A stretch of DNA of 64,000 nt from contig CAZQSK010000002.1 in assembly GCA_964596245.1 (NCBI GenBank), positions 1 to 64,000 on the forward strand. Direction: 5' to 3'. This document shows, one piece after another, positions 1-9,198 of the stretch; the stretch's first letter is position 1, and every line of letters begins with the position of its first letter. Origin of the DNA: RHKK01 sp964596245. Lineage in GTDB: Bacteria; Patescibacteriota; Patescibacteriia; 2-12-FULL-60-25. A program made the position numbers and the translations under genes. The notes under the pieces were generated by a model, which was not told where the DNA came from, searched no databases, and saw only the letters and a program-made list of their open reading frames with translations.

Positions 1-348
1 GGCGGCGAAACGCAAATCGCGCGCTTCAAGCTCGGCCAAGACCTGCCCCGTCTTCACGGCCTGTCCGACTTTCACATTAATACGCTCAAGTGGACCCGTG
101 CTCTTAAAAGCTAGGTTCAAACGGGCATCCGGTTTAATTTCACCGGTTACTTCCACCGTCTGCACCACATTCCCCTTCTCGACTTTGCGCGTTTCATAAA
201 ACGGACCGGCATTTCCCCCGCGACCAAACGCGAAATATCCACCACCAACAAGAATGATGACGGCCGGAATCCAAAACGCCTTCTTTTTCATGAATGCAAA
301 ACGAGACTTCTTCACCACACCCGGAACTGACGTATTCATTTCAGACAT
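1..348 (-). CDS. RND/MacA-type efflux periplasmic adaptor (HlyD family), N-terminal part only
   Basis: Translating the minus strand from ATG at 348 gives an N-terminus MSEMNTSVPGVVKKSRFAF followed by a basic stretch (MKKKAFW), one membrane segment (about residues 24-38, IPAVIILVGGGYFAF) and then a biotinyl-lipoyl-like start (GNVVQTVEVTGEIKPDARL, NVKVGQAVKTGQVLAELEA). That is the usual N-terminus of membrane-fusion proteins that link an inner-membrane ABC or RND pump to the envelope. The gene runs off the left edge, so the coiled-coil hairpin and C-terminal barrels are not visible. It starts 4 nt after the stop of the AbrB-type gene and is probably cotranscribed with it. The partner pump gene would lie outside the window. 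Confidence 0.75.
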   Translation of the reverse strand, partial: MSEMNTSVPGVVKKSRFAFMKKKAFWIPAVIILVGGGYFAFGRGGNAGPFYETRKVEKGNVVQTVEVTGEIKPDARLNLAFKSTGPLERINVKVGQAVKTGQVLAELEARDLRFAA

Positions 349-352
349 AAGG

Positions 353-583
353 TTATTTAAGGATAGAGGCGATACTCTCCGACATGCCCTTCACGAATTC
401 TTGCATCTGCTCAGCTGGGAACAGCAGAATCGGTCCGTGGCCATGATGCATGACGATCAGGGTCTCTCCGGGTTCCAACCCTAGTTTATCGCGAAATTCC
501 TTCGGAATCACTATCTGCCCGCGTTCGCCAACAATAGTCGAACCGACCATTGGCTGGGGCTTAGCCATATTTGCATTGGACAT
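353..583 (-). CDS. AbrB/SpoVT/MazE-type DNA-binding protein
   Basis: This 76-residue protein carries a SpoVT-AbrB swapped-hairpin domain at about residues 14-58: GSTIVGERGQIVIPKEFRDK, then LGLEPGETLIVMHH. Such proteins are dimeric transition-state regulators or antitoxins. No toxin gene is adjacent; the next gene is an efflux adaptor 4 nt downstream, so a local regulator of that operon is the most natural reading (inference). A promoter with consensus -35 lies just upstream and would give a UTR of about 14 nt. No Shine-Dalgarno sequence precedes ATG 583; a second in-frame ATG (residue 6) at 568 also lacks one. Confidence 0.88.
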   Translation of the reverse strand: MSNANMAKPQPMVGSTIVGERGQIVIPKEFRDKLGLEPGETLIVMHHGHGPILLFPAEQMQEFVKGMSESIASILK

Positions 584-603
584 AGGAGGTATGATCGGTA
601 TGA

Positions 604-632
604 AAAATACGAAATGGGGGCCCGGGTGTCAA
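604..632 (-). promoter_or_regulatory. Sigma70-type promoter of the AbrB/efflux operon
   Basis: On the minus strand TTGACA (632-627) is followed by a 17-nt spacer and TATTTT (609-604), giving a start site near 597. Confidence 0.7.
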
Positions 633-666
633 TGGAGGCTTGATTTTTCGCTAAATATAGTGTTTG

Positions 667-1743
667 ATGCGCACCATGAACACGTCCCTGTTCGATTACG
701 CCTTGCCGCCCGAGCGCATTGCCCAGAAACCCATGGAACCGCGCGAAGCGGCAAAACTTTTGGTCCTTGATCGTGCGTCGGGAAATATAAAGGATGAGAC
801 CGTCGGCGATCTCCCCGACCTTTTAAAGGCTGGTGATCTTTTGATCTTCAACGATTCAAAAGTCTTCAAAGCACGCTTGAAAGGCGAAGTGTTTGGACGC
901 TACTCGCGTGATGAAGGGACAGCGGTGGAAATTTTCTTGCTGCGTCCGGAAGGGAATATTTGGATCGCGATGGCGAAGCCGGGAAAGAAATTACAGTCCG
1001 GCGGTCGCGTGTTGTTTGCAGATGGAACCAAGGCGCGCGTGCTCGGGAAGCGCGATGATGGAACGATCGACATCGATTTCGGCATGCATCCGGATCGCGT
1101 ATTTGAGTTAGCGGAACAGTACGGAGAAGTTCCGGTGCCGCCGTATGTCGAACCGACAAAAGAAAATACTGAGACCTATCAAACCGTGTACGCAAAAAAT
1201 GTTGGATCCGTTGCCGCACCGACAGCCGGTTTTCATTTCACCGAAGAGCTTTTGAAAAAGATTGATGCGATGGGTGTGAAACGCGCGTTCGTGACACTGC
1301 ATGTCGGCATCGGCACTTTCCGTCCGATGAAAGGCGAAACGCTTGATGAACACGTCATGCACTCTGAGTGGGCGCATGTGCCGGAGGAGACGCGCGAACT
1401 CATCGCGGAAACCAAAAAGAATGGTGGTCGCGTGATTGTCGTGGGCACAACTGCGATGCGCGCACTCGAATCGTCGACGGAATTGACCTCACAAGCCATT
1501 GATCCAACCACGGTTCTTGGCGGAACAAAGGGAAATTCCGGATTTACCGACATCTTCATCAAGCCGGGCCATGAATTTAAGGTGGCGGACGGTTTGATTA
1601 CGAATTTTCATCTTCCCAAATCAACCTTGATCGTTTTGGTATCCGCCTTTGCCGGTCGTGAACACGTCTTGGCTGCATACCAACATGCCATTGAACACGA
1701 TTATCGCTTCTACTCGTTTGGTGATGCGATGTTGATCATTTAA
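667..1743 (+). CDS. queA: S-adenosylmethionine:tRNA ribosyltransferase-isomerase QueA
   Basis: QueA transfers and isomerises the ribosyl group of SAM onto 7-aminomethyl-7-deazaguanine in tRNA, making epoxyqueuosine at the wobble position of GUN anticodons. The family signature is complete: N-terminal LFDYALPPERIAQKP, LLIFNDSKVFKARL, GEVPVPPYVEP, VAAPTAGFHFTEELL, TLHVGIGTFRPM, HSEWAHVP, GTTAMRALES, GFTDIFIKPGHEFKVADGLITNFHLPKSTLI. Length (358 residues) is normal. A TATAGT box at 656-661 would put the transcript start at about 667-668, so ATG 667 is chosen as a leaderless start; ATG 676 is the alternative. The 3' end overlaps the convergent next gene by 8 nt. No queuosine precursor pathway gene is nearby, so salvage is implied. 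Confidence 0.96.
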   Translation: MRTMNTSLFDYALPPERIAQKPMEPREAAKLLVLDRASGNIKDETVGDLPDLLKAGDLLIFNDSKVFKARLKGEVFGRYSRDEGTAVEIFLLRPEGNIWIAMAKPGKKLQSGGRVLFADGTKARVLGKRDDGTIDIDFGMHPDRVFELAEQYGEVPVPPYVEPTKENTETYQTVYAKNVGSVAAPTAGFHFTEELLKKIDAMGVKRAFVTLHVGIGTFRPMKGETLDEHVMHSEWAHVPEETRELIAETKKNGGRVIVVGTTAMRALESSTELTSQAIDPTTVLGGTKGNSGFTDIFIKPGHEFKVADGLITNFHLPKSTLIVLVSAFAGREHVLAAYQHAIEHDYRFYSFGDAMLII

Positions 1744-3331
1744 CCGTTCCGCGATTTTTTCCAAGCTCGTCATCCGGAAGATTTGCATTCACTCCGCTGG
1801 CGCGTGATTCAAGAACGGTCTTGCTACGCACATCTTGTGCCTGCGCGATCGCTGATTCGATTAGAACTGGCACGCTCCCCTTTTGTGCCGCATCAGGCGT
1901 GAGTTCAATTTCGAATGAAGCGGTGGCACCCAATGCGTTGGCCGCAAGATAGTCGGCGCTCCACACAAATCCTTCTTCCGTTTCGACAAAGTTTCCGCCG
2001 TCCGGCAACGCATCGCGACCTGTGACGCGCACATTCCGACCAAGTCGCACGGCCGCACGTAGATTTGAAATGTCTGCCGTTGTCGGAGCAAGTTTTATTT
2101 GCACCCAATATTTCGTTCCTTCGCCAACGGTTGGAGGCAAAGGCCCGACACCAATCTGATCGCCGTTGGATGCGTAGTATCGCGCAGATGTGGAAAGAGT
2201 GAACGGCGTCGTGATAAGTCCGCGGCTCAAATATCCGCCGCGCACACCATCCGGCCAACGCGCCGATGGAATAGCGTACCAATCCGTTCCCGGATCAACC
2301 GTAGCCGAAACCGGGATGCGTAGTTCCGTACGACCCTCAGGCACGACAAATGACTTGATATGGCCCTCATCTGCAATACCCGGATGGAACACAGTGATGT
2401 CGGCTGTGCGCGAACCTTGGGCAATAATTCGCGCTTCGCTGCCGCTAGAAGGCTGCAATGTGAGCTGTACCTGAGTCGGATCATTCTCCAACAGCACAAT
2501 CGGATCCTGTTTTTGTACCAAGACCGTATTCTGGGCCGATGCTTCGTACAAAATCGCGGACGCGGCATCAGGCTTAAAGACAAATACTCGTTCTGAGTAC
2601 GGCTGTAGGGTACCGACCGAAATGGAACGACCCTCTTCAAAACTTCCGCCTGACACGGCCGTGACACTCACACCGTCCAACGTCATGTTGGTTTCATTTT
2701 GGAGGAGATATGCAATTTGACCATCCTTTGGAATGGCCTGCACATCAAATAGAGGCTTGAAGACAAGCCCGCTGCCGTCGATGCGACGTGTTTCGGCTCC
2801 GGTCACGCTGCCACGATTATCTGAAAGCCTAAATCCAAAACGCACAGACCCGGGCGAACGGAACAACCGAACGACCAAGCGCGATGAGACCGATTTGCCC
2901 GGCTCAATCTTTCCCAAAAAAGCTTCGCGCGTATCCGACAACGGTGGATCGGACTGAAGAATTTCGGTCCCGGGTGGCAAATCCCACATCAAACGCACAT
3001 TTTCATGCGTTGAAGAGGCCATTGAGATGACGCGCGCTTCGAGCGCCAAGGGCTGAGCCGTGCGGATGGGAGGCGTAAGCAACTGCAAATGATAATCTTG
3101 GATATGCGGCGGCAAAACCATGAAGAGATAGATATTCAAACCTACCAGTACGGCCGCCAAACCGAGCATCGAAAGATCAAAAACGAATACGAACGGTGCA
3201 AATCGAAAACGTCCGAGATATTTCTCGCGATACCGCTTGCGTAGATGGGACGTCACGGCACGCGCCGGCGTAAATGCCGCCGTGGTGGCGTGAAGCGCGA
3301 GCCCTGTTCCTTTGTGTTGTGTTTTTGCCAT
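1736..3331 (-). CDS. Membrane-anchored extracellular beta-sandwich protein, unknown function
   Basis: 531 residues. A basic N-terminus (about residues 1-42) precedes one or two hydrophobic segments at about 45-75 (FAPFVFVFDLSMLGLAAVLVG, LNIYLFMVLP). The rest is predicted extracellular: serial beta-rich modules with phrases typical of DUF11/CARDB-like adhesive domains (ARVISMASSTHENVRLMWDL, RLVVRLFRSPGSVRFGFRLS, YWVQIKLAPTTADISNLRAA). No catalytic motif was recognised. It ends 1 nt before the start region of the GHL15-like glycosidase gene upstream in the same run, so both are probably cotranscribed and act at the cell surface. It could be a structural partner or scaffold of the exopolysaccharide locus; that is inference from position. 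Confidence 0.7.
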   Translation of the reverse strand: MAKTQHKGTGLALHATTAAFTPARAVTSHLRKRYREKYLGRFRFAPFVFVFDLSMLGLAAVLVGLNIYLFMVLPPHIQDYHLQLLTPPIRTAQPLALEARVISMASSTHENVRLMWDLPPGTEILQSDPPLSDTREAFLGKIEPGKSVSSRLVVRLFRSPGSVRFGFRLSDNRGSVTGAETRRIDGSGLVFKPLFDVQAIPKDGQIAYLLQNETNMTLDGVSVTAVSGGSFEEGRSISVGTLQPYSERVFVFKPDAASAILYEASAQNTVLVQKQDPIVLLENDPTQVQLTLQPSSGSEARIIAQGSRTADITVFHPGIADEGHIKSFVVPEGRTELRIPVSATVDPGTDWYAIPSARWPDGVRGGYLSRGLITTPFTLSTSARYYASNGDQIGVGPLPPTVGEGTKYWVQIKLAPTTADISNLRAAVRLGRNVRVTGRDALPDGGNFVETEEGFVWSADYLAANALGATASFEIELTPDAAQKGSVPVLIESAIAQAQDVRSKTVLESRASGVNANLPDDELGKNRGTVK

Positions 3332-3332
3332 A

Positions 3333-5345
3333 TCAAAATGCTTGTCCCGGAATAAGGATTTCGGCTTTTCCGTCGCCGTCGATATCAGCGAGACTCGGCT
3401 TCACTCCCGTTGGCGATGAAGCCGTCCCTAAGCTCCACTCGGAAACCAAACGCTGGTCTGCTCCGTAGATGCGAACCATGGGAGCAAGGCCCGGACCCGT
3501 GCCAACCACCAATTCGTCGCGTCCTTCGCCATCAATATCACCCATCGCCACACGCGCGCCGCCTGTTTGGCGTGAATCAAAGGCGAAGAAGGCGCCGCTC
3601 CACGCGACACCATCGGTCTTGAATGAGCGGACATGCGGTCCACCGCCTCGACCGGCGCCGGTAAAGATTTCGCGCAAACCGTTACCGTCCAAATCGCCAA
3701 TCGCAACCGAAGCGCCGCCCGCAAAGCCCTTGCGATAAGCCAACCAGGAACGTAACGCCTTGCCTTTCAAGTCAGTAATCACGATATCAGCCGAACGGCC
3801 GCTCGTCGGTGCAAATACCAACTCATAAGCGGCGCCGCGATCCGTTTGTCCGGCGGCAATCTCGATCGCCCCTTTGTATCCGGCCCCATATGGACGGAAA
3901 TTTACCGCCCCTCCCCCATTTAATTTCACGGTAACCTGTCCGTTCAAGGCATACACGACATCATCTTGGCCGTTACGATCCAAATCCATCACCAAGGTGT
4001 TTGCGCCACCAGGAACATCATCACGATTGGCGAAGAACGCATTTCTCTTGCGCGTGCCGTCCGGATTAAAGACCTGCAAAAAGCTGCCGTTCACAAAAGC
4101 GGTACCGCGAACCTCGGTTGCTTCGCTGCGGCGAAGCAAAACAACGCCGTCTTCCGGCGGAACCGTGATTTTGGTGACGATGGAGCCGTCATTCACACGC
4201 GTATCTTGCGTGCCACGAAGCTTTTCGAATTCACCGGGCAGTGAAATCTCCTCGGCTTTCTTGGTTGCATTCACGAGCGCATACCCACGCGTGTACTCAC
4301 GAGCCCAAACGGCCGGTACCGCGCCAACCGTCGGTCCACGTACGACCTTTGCGGCTGCGCGAGGCGTGCCGATCGGTGCTTCGTACTCGTCATACCACCA
4401 GGTGCGATGATGTCCGGCGTCTCCGGCGTCGAAAGAGAAGTAACTGTCGGCCACCAAAGCGCTCGTGAAACCGTACCGCATCCAACGATAGTCATTCTGG
4501 CGTTCCTGATTGTTGGTATTGGTGTTGATGGCGGAGATTTTCGGCGCGGCATTCTTAGTTAAAGCCGTGCGCAACTCGGAAAAAGGCCAAGCCCAACCGC
4601 CACGCGGAAAATTCTCGAACAATGTTCCGTTTGTGAACTCGGCATAGGCAGCGCTCGAGTTATTCATGATTAAAATATTCGGATTTGCCGCACGCACACC
4701 CTTAATAAGGTCGGTCATGCCTTTGCGCCAGCTTTGGTCGACGGTTTTTGCATCGTCCTTGATGCCGTTTCGATCAATGTCGATGTTGGTGCCTGAAAAA
4801 GGCGTGACCTCACCATAAGCGGCATCAAGAAACACACCGTCCCACACGCCTTGCGTCATGATCTCGTCACGGATGTATCCGCCCAAAAACTGATTCCAAC
4901 GTTGGCCATTCACAATCGGACATCGATCGCTGGCATTCATGATCCAGTTCCCTGCCCACCACTGGATGCGTGATGCATCGGGACGCGCGAGGAACCACGC
5001 TTCGGGAATGCGGTTCGCCATTTTCTTTCCCGGCGAACCTTCGCCACCACGAAAACGCGCTTCGGAAACTTCAGACGAGTTCACGTAGGCGAGGAGTTTT
5101 GTATTTGGATTGATGCGCTTGATCTCGCGCAAGCGTTCCGGAAACTGATAGGTCTGATCCATGTCGAGCACGACGATGTCCCATTTGGCGAGCTTGGCCG
5201 GATCATCGGGCTTGATTTCGTAGCCCAAAAAAAAGTTGATGAGTTTTGGCGCTTGCTGCGTGCCATTGGCGGCAAAACTTACTGACGGAAACAGCCCGGC
5301 GATCAGCGCCGACAGGACAAAGAGACTGGCAAGAAGCCGTCGCAT
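3333..5345 (-). CDS. Secreted GHL15/GH114-like putative glycoside hydrolase with FG-GAP repeats
   Basis: 670 residues. A Sec signal peptide (MRRLLASLFVLSALIAGLFPSVSFAA) leads into a TIM-barrel-like domain of the hypothetical glycosidase family GHL15 (about 30-370): LINFFLGYEIKPDDPAKLAK, WDIVVLDMDQTYQFPERLREI, LLAYVNSSEV, WDGVFLDAAYGEVTPFSG, ILIMNNSSAAYAEFTNGTLF. Conserved acidic residues (VLDMD, FLDAAYGE) suit a retaining or inverting glycosidase, but the substrate is unknown. The C-terminal half carries three or four FG-GAP/VCBS calcium-binding repeats (DLDRNGQDD, DLDGNGLREIFTGAG, DIDGEGRDELVVGTG, DIDGDGKAEILIP). It is followed by glycosyltransferases and an O-antigen ligase, which points to surface-glycan trimming. 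A possible -35 (TTGACT) lies upstream but no convincing -10. Confidence 0.8.
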   Translation of the reverse strand: MRRLLASLFVLSALIAGLFPSVSFAANGTQQAPKLINFFLGYEIKPDDPAKLAKWDIVVLDMDQTYQFPERLREIKRINPNTKLLAYVNSSEVSEARFRGGEGSPGKKMANRIPEAWFLARPDASRIQWWAGNWIMNASDRCPIVNGQRWNQFLGGYIRDEIMTQGVWDGVFLDAAYGEVTPFSGTNIDIDRNGIKDDAKTVDQSWRKGMTDLIKGVRAANPNILIMNNSSAAYAEFTNGTLFENFPRGGWAWPFSELRTALTKNAAPKISAINTNTNNQERQNDYRWMRYGFTSALVADSYFSFDAGDAGHHRTWWYDEYEAPIGTPRAAAKVVRGPTVGAVPAVWAREYTRGYALVNATKKAEEISLPGEFEKLRGTQDTRVNDGSIVTKITVPPEDGVVLLRRSEATEVRGTAFVNGSFLQVFNPDGTRKRNAFFANRDDVPGGANTLVMDLDRNGQDDVVYALNGQVTVKLNGGGAVNFRPYGAGYKGAIEIAAGQTDRGAAYELVFAPTSGRSADIVITDLKGKALRSWLAYRKGFAGGASVAIGDLDGNGLREIFTGAGRGGGPHVRSFKTDGVAWSGAFFAFDSRQTGGARVAMGDIDGEGRDELVVGTGPGLAPMVRIYGADQRLVSEWSLGTASSPTGVKPSLADIDGDGKAEILIPGQAF

Positions 5346-5404
5346 AGCAACAGCTTAACATGGCGGAAAAAGCCGAAAAAGTCAATCTAACCAAGCTTAA
5401 ATAC

Positions 5405-6631
5405 TCAACGCCCAGCCCCCACTTCTCTGTAGATACTTTCAATCAAATGCAAATGTTCCGACCACGAATGCCGTTTGGTGATTTTGGCGCGACCAGCCTC
5501 TCCCATCTTGCGACGGATCTCAGGAGTTGTGGCGAGGAAACGACGCAGGATGCGTAACCAATCATCCGAGTTATTCGGCAACGCAAGAAACCCATTCACG
5601 CCATCCTCCACCAATTCCGGATTCCCGCCGATGCGTGTAGTAAGTACCGGCAAACCCGCGCCCATAGCCTGCAGAACAGCCAAGCTGGCATTCTCATACC
5701 AAATAGAAGCCAAAAACTCCGCCTCAGCACGATGACGCAGTTTCTCCACCTCGCTCGGCGCCAGAAAACCAAGGAACTCAATATGCGATGCGCCTTTGGA
5801 TTTTACATACGCGCGCAATTTCTCATCCAATGGACCGCGGCCCGCGATCTTAATAGGTAGCTCGGGAACTTTAACCGCCGCTTCCAAAAAAGATTCAAAG
5901 CCTTTTCCCTCGGCCAAACGTCCCGCAAATAACAGATACCCTCCCCCACCAACCGCTGGAGTCGGCGAAAGCTCGGCCGGATTCGGGGCCAAACGGAATT
6001 TGCTCTTCGGCTCTCCCCAATCGATCATTTTTTCCATCAGAAAACGCGATGGGCAGAGAAAAATCGAAACGGTTTTTTCATACGCCTGCGTCGCTTTAGT
6101 GAAATACATCTCAACGGCTGCCAAGACATTTCCGATCAGACCTGGCCCAAGGCAACGATGCAAAATCACCTGATAATATTTGCCGCCCTTGCTACGTTCA
6201 CAAATCGCGCCATGATCAAACATTCCATAATTTGGAGCGATTAACTTGTAGTCATGCAAGGTTTGCACGCAGGGAATATTTCGCTTGCGAATTTCGCGCA
6301 AAATCGAAACCGACAAATGATGATAGATGTTGTGAAGATGAACGACATCCGGTTTTACCTCATCAAGCATGCGAGCGATGGCGCGCTGCGCTTCGACGTT
6401 CCACAAAAAATTGGCCGCAATCCTTAAGCTCGTAAACATGCCGTGCTTACTGGCAAGATCATAGCGCGTGACGAAATATTTTTGATCTCGAGACGGCAAA
6501 TTGCGCTCCGAGTTAGTCGAAAAGAAGTGGACATCATGTCCGGCCTCGCGCTGACGCTTGCCGAGATCATGCATATAGACCTCGGCGCCGCCTTGGAGGT
6601 CAAAAAATTTATTGACGTGAAGGATTTTCAT
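5405..6631 (-). CDS. GT4-family glycosyltransferase
   Basis: 408 residues with the GT-B fold: N-terminal MKILHVNKFFDLQGGAEVYM (GGAE motif of GT4 acceptor domains), KPDVVHLHNIYHHLSVSILR, and in the donor domain LLFAGRLAEGKGFESFLEAA, IKIAGRGPLDEKLRAY, IEFLGFLAPSEVEKLRHRAE. The EX7E donor-binding motif is present as a variant, WYENASLAVLQAMGAGLPVL (Glu...Gln). It transfers a nucleotide-activated sugar to a lipid-linked or surface glycan in the cytoplasm. Its start codon overlaps the stop of the upstream glycosyltransferase (ATGA), so the two are translationally coupled. Confidence 0.9.
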   Translation of the reverse strand: MKILHVNKFFDLQGGAEVYMHDLGKRQREAGHDVHFFSTNSERNLPSRDQKYFVTRYDLASKHGMFTSLRIAANFLWNVEAQRAIARMLDEVKPDVVHLHNIYHHLSVSILREIRKRNIPCVQTLHDYKLIAPNYGMFDHGAICERSKGGKYYQVILHRCLGPGLIGNVLAAVEMYFTKATQAYEKTVSIFLCPSRFLMEKMIDWGEPKSKFRLAPNPAELSPTPAVGGGGYLLFAGRLAEGKGFESFLEAAVKVPELPIKIAGRGPLDEKLRAYVKSKGASHIEFLGFLAPSEVEKLRHRAEAEFLASIWYENASLAVLQAMGAGLPVLTTRIGGNPELVEDGVNGFLALPNNSDDWLRILRRFLATTPEIRRKMGEAGRAKITKRHSWSEHLHLIESIYREVGAGR

Positions 6632-7698
6632 ACGCGAAGCAGCTTGCGATACAACTCGGCATGTTTTTTGACCATCGCGTCCAAGGTATAGCGCTCGCCT
6701 AGCGCTTCGGAAGCGAGATCCGCGCGACGAAGCGACTCATGCGACCGTGAAAACACGAGCTCTAACGCGCGCTTCCAATCCTGCGCATCGCCTGGCTTCG
6801 CATACACGATACCATTATCGCCAAACGCCTCGCGTACAGCCGGTAAGTCGGAAGAGATGGCGGGCACGCGCGACATACCGGCCTCAATCAATGCCATCCC
6901 TTGTCCTTCGTGCAATGAGGGAAAGCAAAAGACATCCGCCTGACGGAGATAGGGCGAAGGGTCGGATACCGCGCCCACAAAACGAATGCGAGGCAAGATG
7001 CCGAGCGTCTCTGCAAGGCGCTTCAGGTGGACTTCTTCAGGGCCGGAACCGACCACAATCAAACGCCAAGGACGCAACAACTCTGCGAGCGCGTGGAACA
7101 ATGTATCCAATCCTTTTTCGGGAGATAGACGGCCAACCGTCAGCAGGACCGGCATGTCGCCGAGCATGCGCGACTCTCGCGGAGGAAAACGCAGCGGATC
7201 AACGCCGGGCGGAATCACCAAACTACGCGTCGGACTCACTCCATACTGCTTATGCATGGCCGTACGCACCGCTTCAGAAACGCAGATCACGCGATCAGCC
7301 GCACCGTATGCCCATCGGCGTGCCAAACGCGAGAAAAAAGGAATCTCCGGTTCAAATCCATGAGCCGTCGTAACCCATGGACGGACAAAAGTCGTGCGCG
7401 CGGCAATCCCCGCCCATACCGGCGTGAGATGTGAGTGAAAAATATTCGGGCGACGGCTGCGAATCTGATCGCGCAAGAAACGCACTGAAGCAAAACGCGA
7501 CTGATCCCCACTTGGAAGCACCTGCAACGGAATCCCGGCCGCTTCAAACTCGGCTTGCATTTCTCCGCCACCACCCGCTGCCAATACTTGGACATCAAAA
7601 CCGGCGACCGGTAGAGCGCGAGCCAAATCAAAGACCATGCGCTCAGCACCACCACGGCCGAGCGTCCACAACACATGAGTGACAAGCGGCTTAGACAT
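6628..7698 (-). CDS. GT4-family glycosyltransferase
   Basis: 356 residues from ATG 7698 (MSKPLVTHVLWTLGRGGAER), which overlaps the upstream ligase gene by 8 nt; the longer in-frame extension has no support. GT-B signatures are clear: GRGGAERMVFDLARAL, NIFHSHLTPVWAGIAART, RVICVSEAVRTAMHKQYGV, LLTVGRLSPEKGLDTLFHAL, LIVVGSGPEEVHLKRLAETL, and the EX7E motif HEGQGMALIEAGMSRVPAIS. Predicted retaining glycosyltransferase of surface polysaccharide or glycolipid synthesis. It sits between the O-antigen ligase-like gene and the second GT4 gene in one minus-strand unit. Confidence 0.9.
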   Translation of the reverse strand: MSKPLVTHVLWTLGRGGAERMVFDLARALPVAGFDVQVLAAGGGGEMQAEFEAAGIPLQVLPSGDQSRFASVRFLRDQIRSRRPNIFHSHLTPVWAGIAARTTFVRPWVTTAHGFEPEIPFFSRLARRWAYGAADRVICVSEAVRTAMHKQYGVSPTRSLVIPPGVDPLRFPPRESRMLGDMPVLLTVGRLSPEKGLDTLFHALAELLRPWRLIVVGSGPEEVHLKRLAETLGILPRIRFVGAVSDPSPYLRQADVFCFPSLHEGQGMALIEAGMSRVPAISSDLPAVREAFGDNGIVYAKPGDAQDWKRALELVFSRSHESLRRADLASEALGERYTLDAMVKKHAELYRKLLRV

Positions 7699-9160
7699 GT
7701 GGTGAAGAAAGAAAATCCGGATCACGCGCAGCTTGCTGCTCACGGAACACGTGACCGGCGGCCAAAAGCAGACCAAAGGGCAACCACAAACGCGTCGTCC
7801 AATAACTGGTGCTGGTCAGCTGATAGAGGAACACACCAAGAGCCGTAACCGCGAGATATACATATGCGACATACTCAGGACGTCCCTGCGGAATCCCCTT
7901 GTAATCGCGCCAGGCATACCACACAAAAAGCCCGAACACGCTTGCCAAAGCAATCAATCCGAGAGTGCCGGCCTCAGCCGCCACTTTTTGGATGATCCCG
8001 TGCGAATCCAACGGAATGCCAAAGTCCACAAGAAAGGCGTATGTCTTACCGACACGTTCAGCAAATGTGCCAGCGCCTACACCGACAATCGGACTCCCTT
8101 TGAAGAAGGTCCACGCAACTCCCGTGAGCGCCGCGCGCGAATCAAGCGAACCAAGGGAGGCGCGAGTCAACGAATACACCAACATCGCAATCACGAGCGG
8201 CGAGGATAGCACCGCCGAATAAACAAGTTGTTTGCGATGCGTCATGAACCACTCTCTCCAAAGCGTGGCAAAAAGAATCGTGACTTGAATAGCGATCACG
8301 ATCCAAGCCGTGCGCGAGAATGTGAGAACGGTGACACCGCCCGTGAACAAAGCGGACAGCATCGCAAGATAACGACGATTTGAAGCAATCGGCGAAAGCA
8401 CCGCGAAGGCCAATGCCGCACCGGTGGAAACGATGAGTAATTCGGCGAGCGAGTGTTGGTTACCCGCCAATGGATTGATGCCCAGAATAGCCTGCGGCTG
8501 TGCCTGGCGGATGGACGGCAGTCCGCCATCAAATACAACCATGGAACGGAGTCCGTCGAAGGCAAAGATGACACCGACGATCACAAAGCCGAGCAGCACC
8601 TGACGCAAGCGACGCTTTGATCGGATAAAGTTCACGATAAGCGCGATGGAGGCGAGGTACAAAAAGAGCTGATAGCGCACCACGTGTTTGAAGACTTCGC
8701 CCAACGCGGGCTGACCAGGACCAAAATAGGAAAGGAAATGCGCAGCGGCCAAACCCAGAAATGCTAACGCGAGAGGGAGTAGCGGTCTCCAGTGGCGATC
8801 ACGACGACCGCGCCACAAAAGCAAAACACGCAAAGCCCAAGCAGCGATCAAACAAGCGGCTAACACTTCGCCGAGCGAAAGCTCCACCGTCGCGCCGATC
8901 GTACGCTCGCCGATTCGATAGTAACCGGTAGAGACGGCGATCTGCACGCCGAGCAAAAAAGACAGCGGCGCCCACACGGCCAACATGCCGTACGGAAAAC
9001 GCCAGGCGATGAGAATCAACGCGACTGAAGATGCCACGAAGGTGGCCGCAACTTCCGAGCCGGTGGTGATCAACAACAAAACCAAAGCGACAACCAAAAA
9101 CACGCCCCACGCCACGCGCGGCCACACTGATTCCCGCGGAAGGAGCGCCTCCGTTTGCAC
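7691..9160 (-). CDS. O-antigen ligase/polymerase family membrane protein (Wzy/WaaL-like)
   Basis: 489 residues with roughly 11-12 hydrophobic segments (for example VAWGVFLVVALVLLLITT, VAATFVASSVALILIAW) and a large periplasmic loop near residues 340-390 carrying the Wzy_C-type region (GSPIVGVGAGTFAERVG, SHGIIQKVAAEAGTLGLIAL). The family joins or polymerises lipid-linked glycan units on the outer face of the membrane. The frame starts at GTG 9160 because an in-frame TAG lies four codons upstream. A TAGAAT box at 9172-9167 ends 6 nt before that GTG, so the mRNA may be leaderless. First gene of the three-gene glycan unit. Confidence 0.88.
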   Translation of the reverse strand: MQTEALLPRESVWPRVAWGVFLVVALVLLLITTGSEVAATFVASSVALILIAWRFPYGMLAVWAPLSFLLGVQIAVSTGYYRIGERTIGATVELSLGEVLAACLIAAWALRVLLLWRGRRDRHWRPLLPLALAFLGLAAAHFLSYFGPGQPALGEVFKHVVRYQLFLYLASIALIVNFIRSKRRLRQVLLGFVIVGVIFAFDGLRSMVVFDGGLPSIRQAQPQAILGINPLAGNQHSLAELLIVSTGAALAFAVLSPIASNRRYLAMLSALFTGGVTVLTFSRTAWIVIAIQVTILFATLWREWFMTHRKQLVYSAVLSSPLVIAMLVYSLTRASLGSLDSRAALTGVAWTFFKGSPIVGVGAGTFAERVGKTYAFLVDFGIPLDSHGIIQKVAAEAGTLGLIALASVFGLFVWYAWRDYKGIPQGRPEYVAYVYLAVTALGVFLYQLTSTSYWTTRLWLPFGLLLAAGHVFREQQAARDPDFLSSPHV

Positions 9161-9198
9161 GTCTTCATTCTACCATAAACGCATGCTATTCTTGGCCC

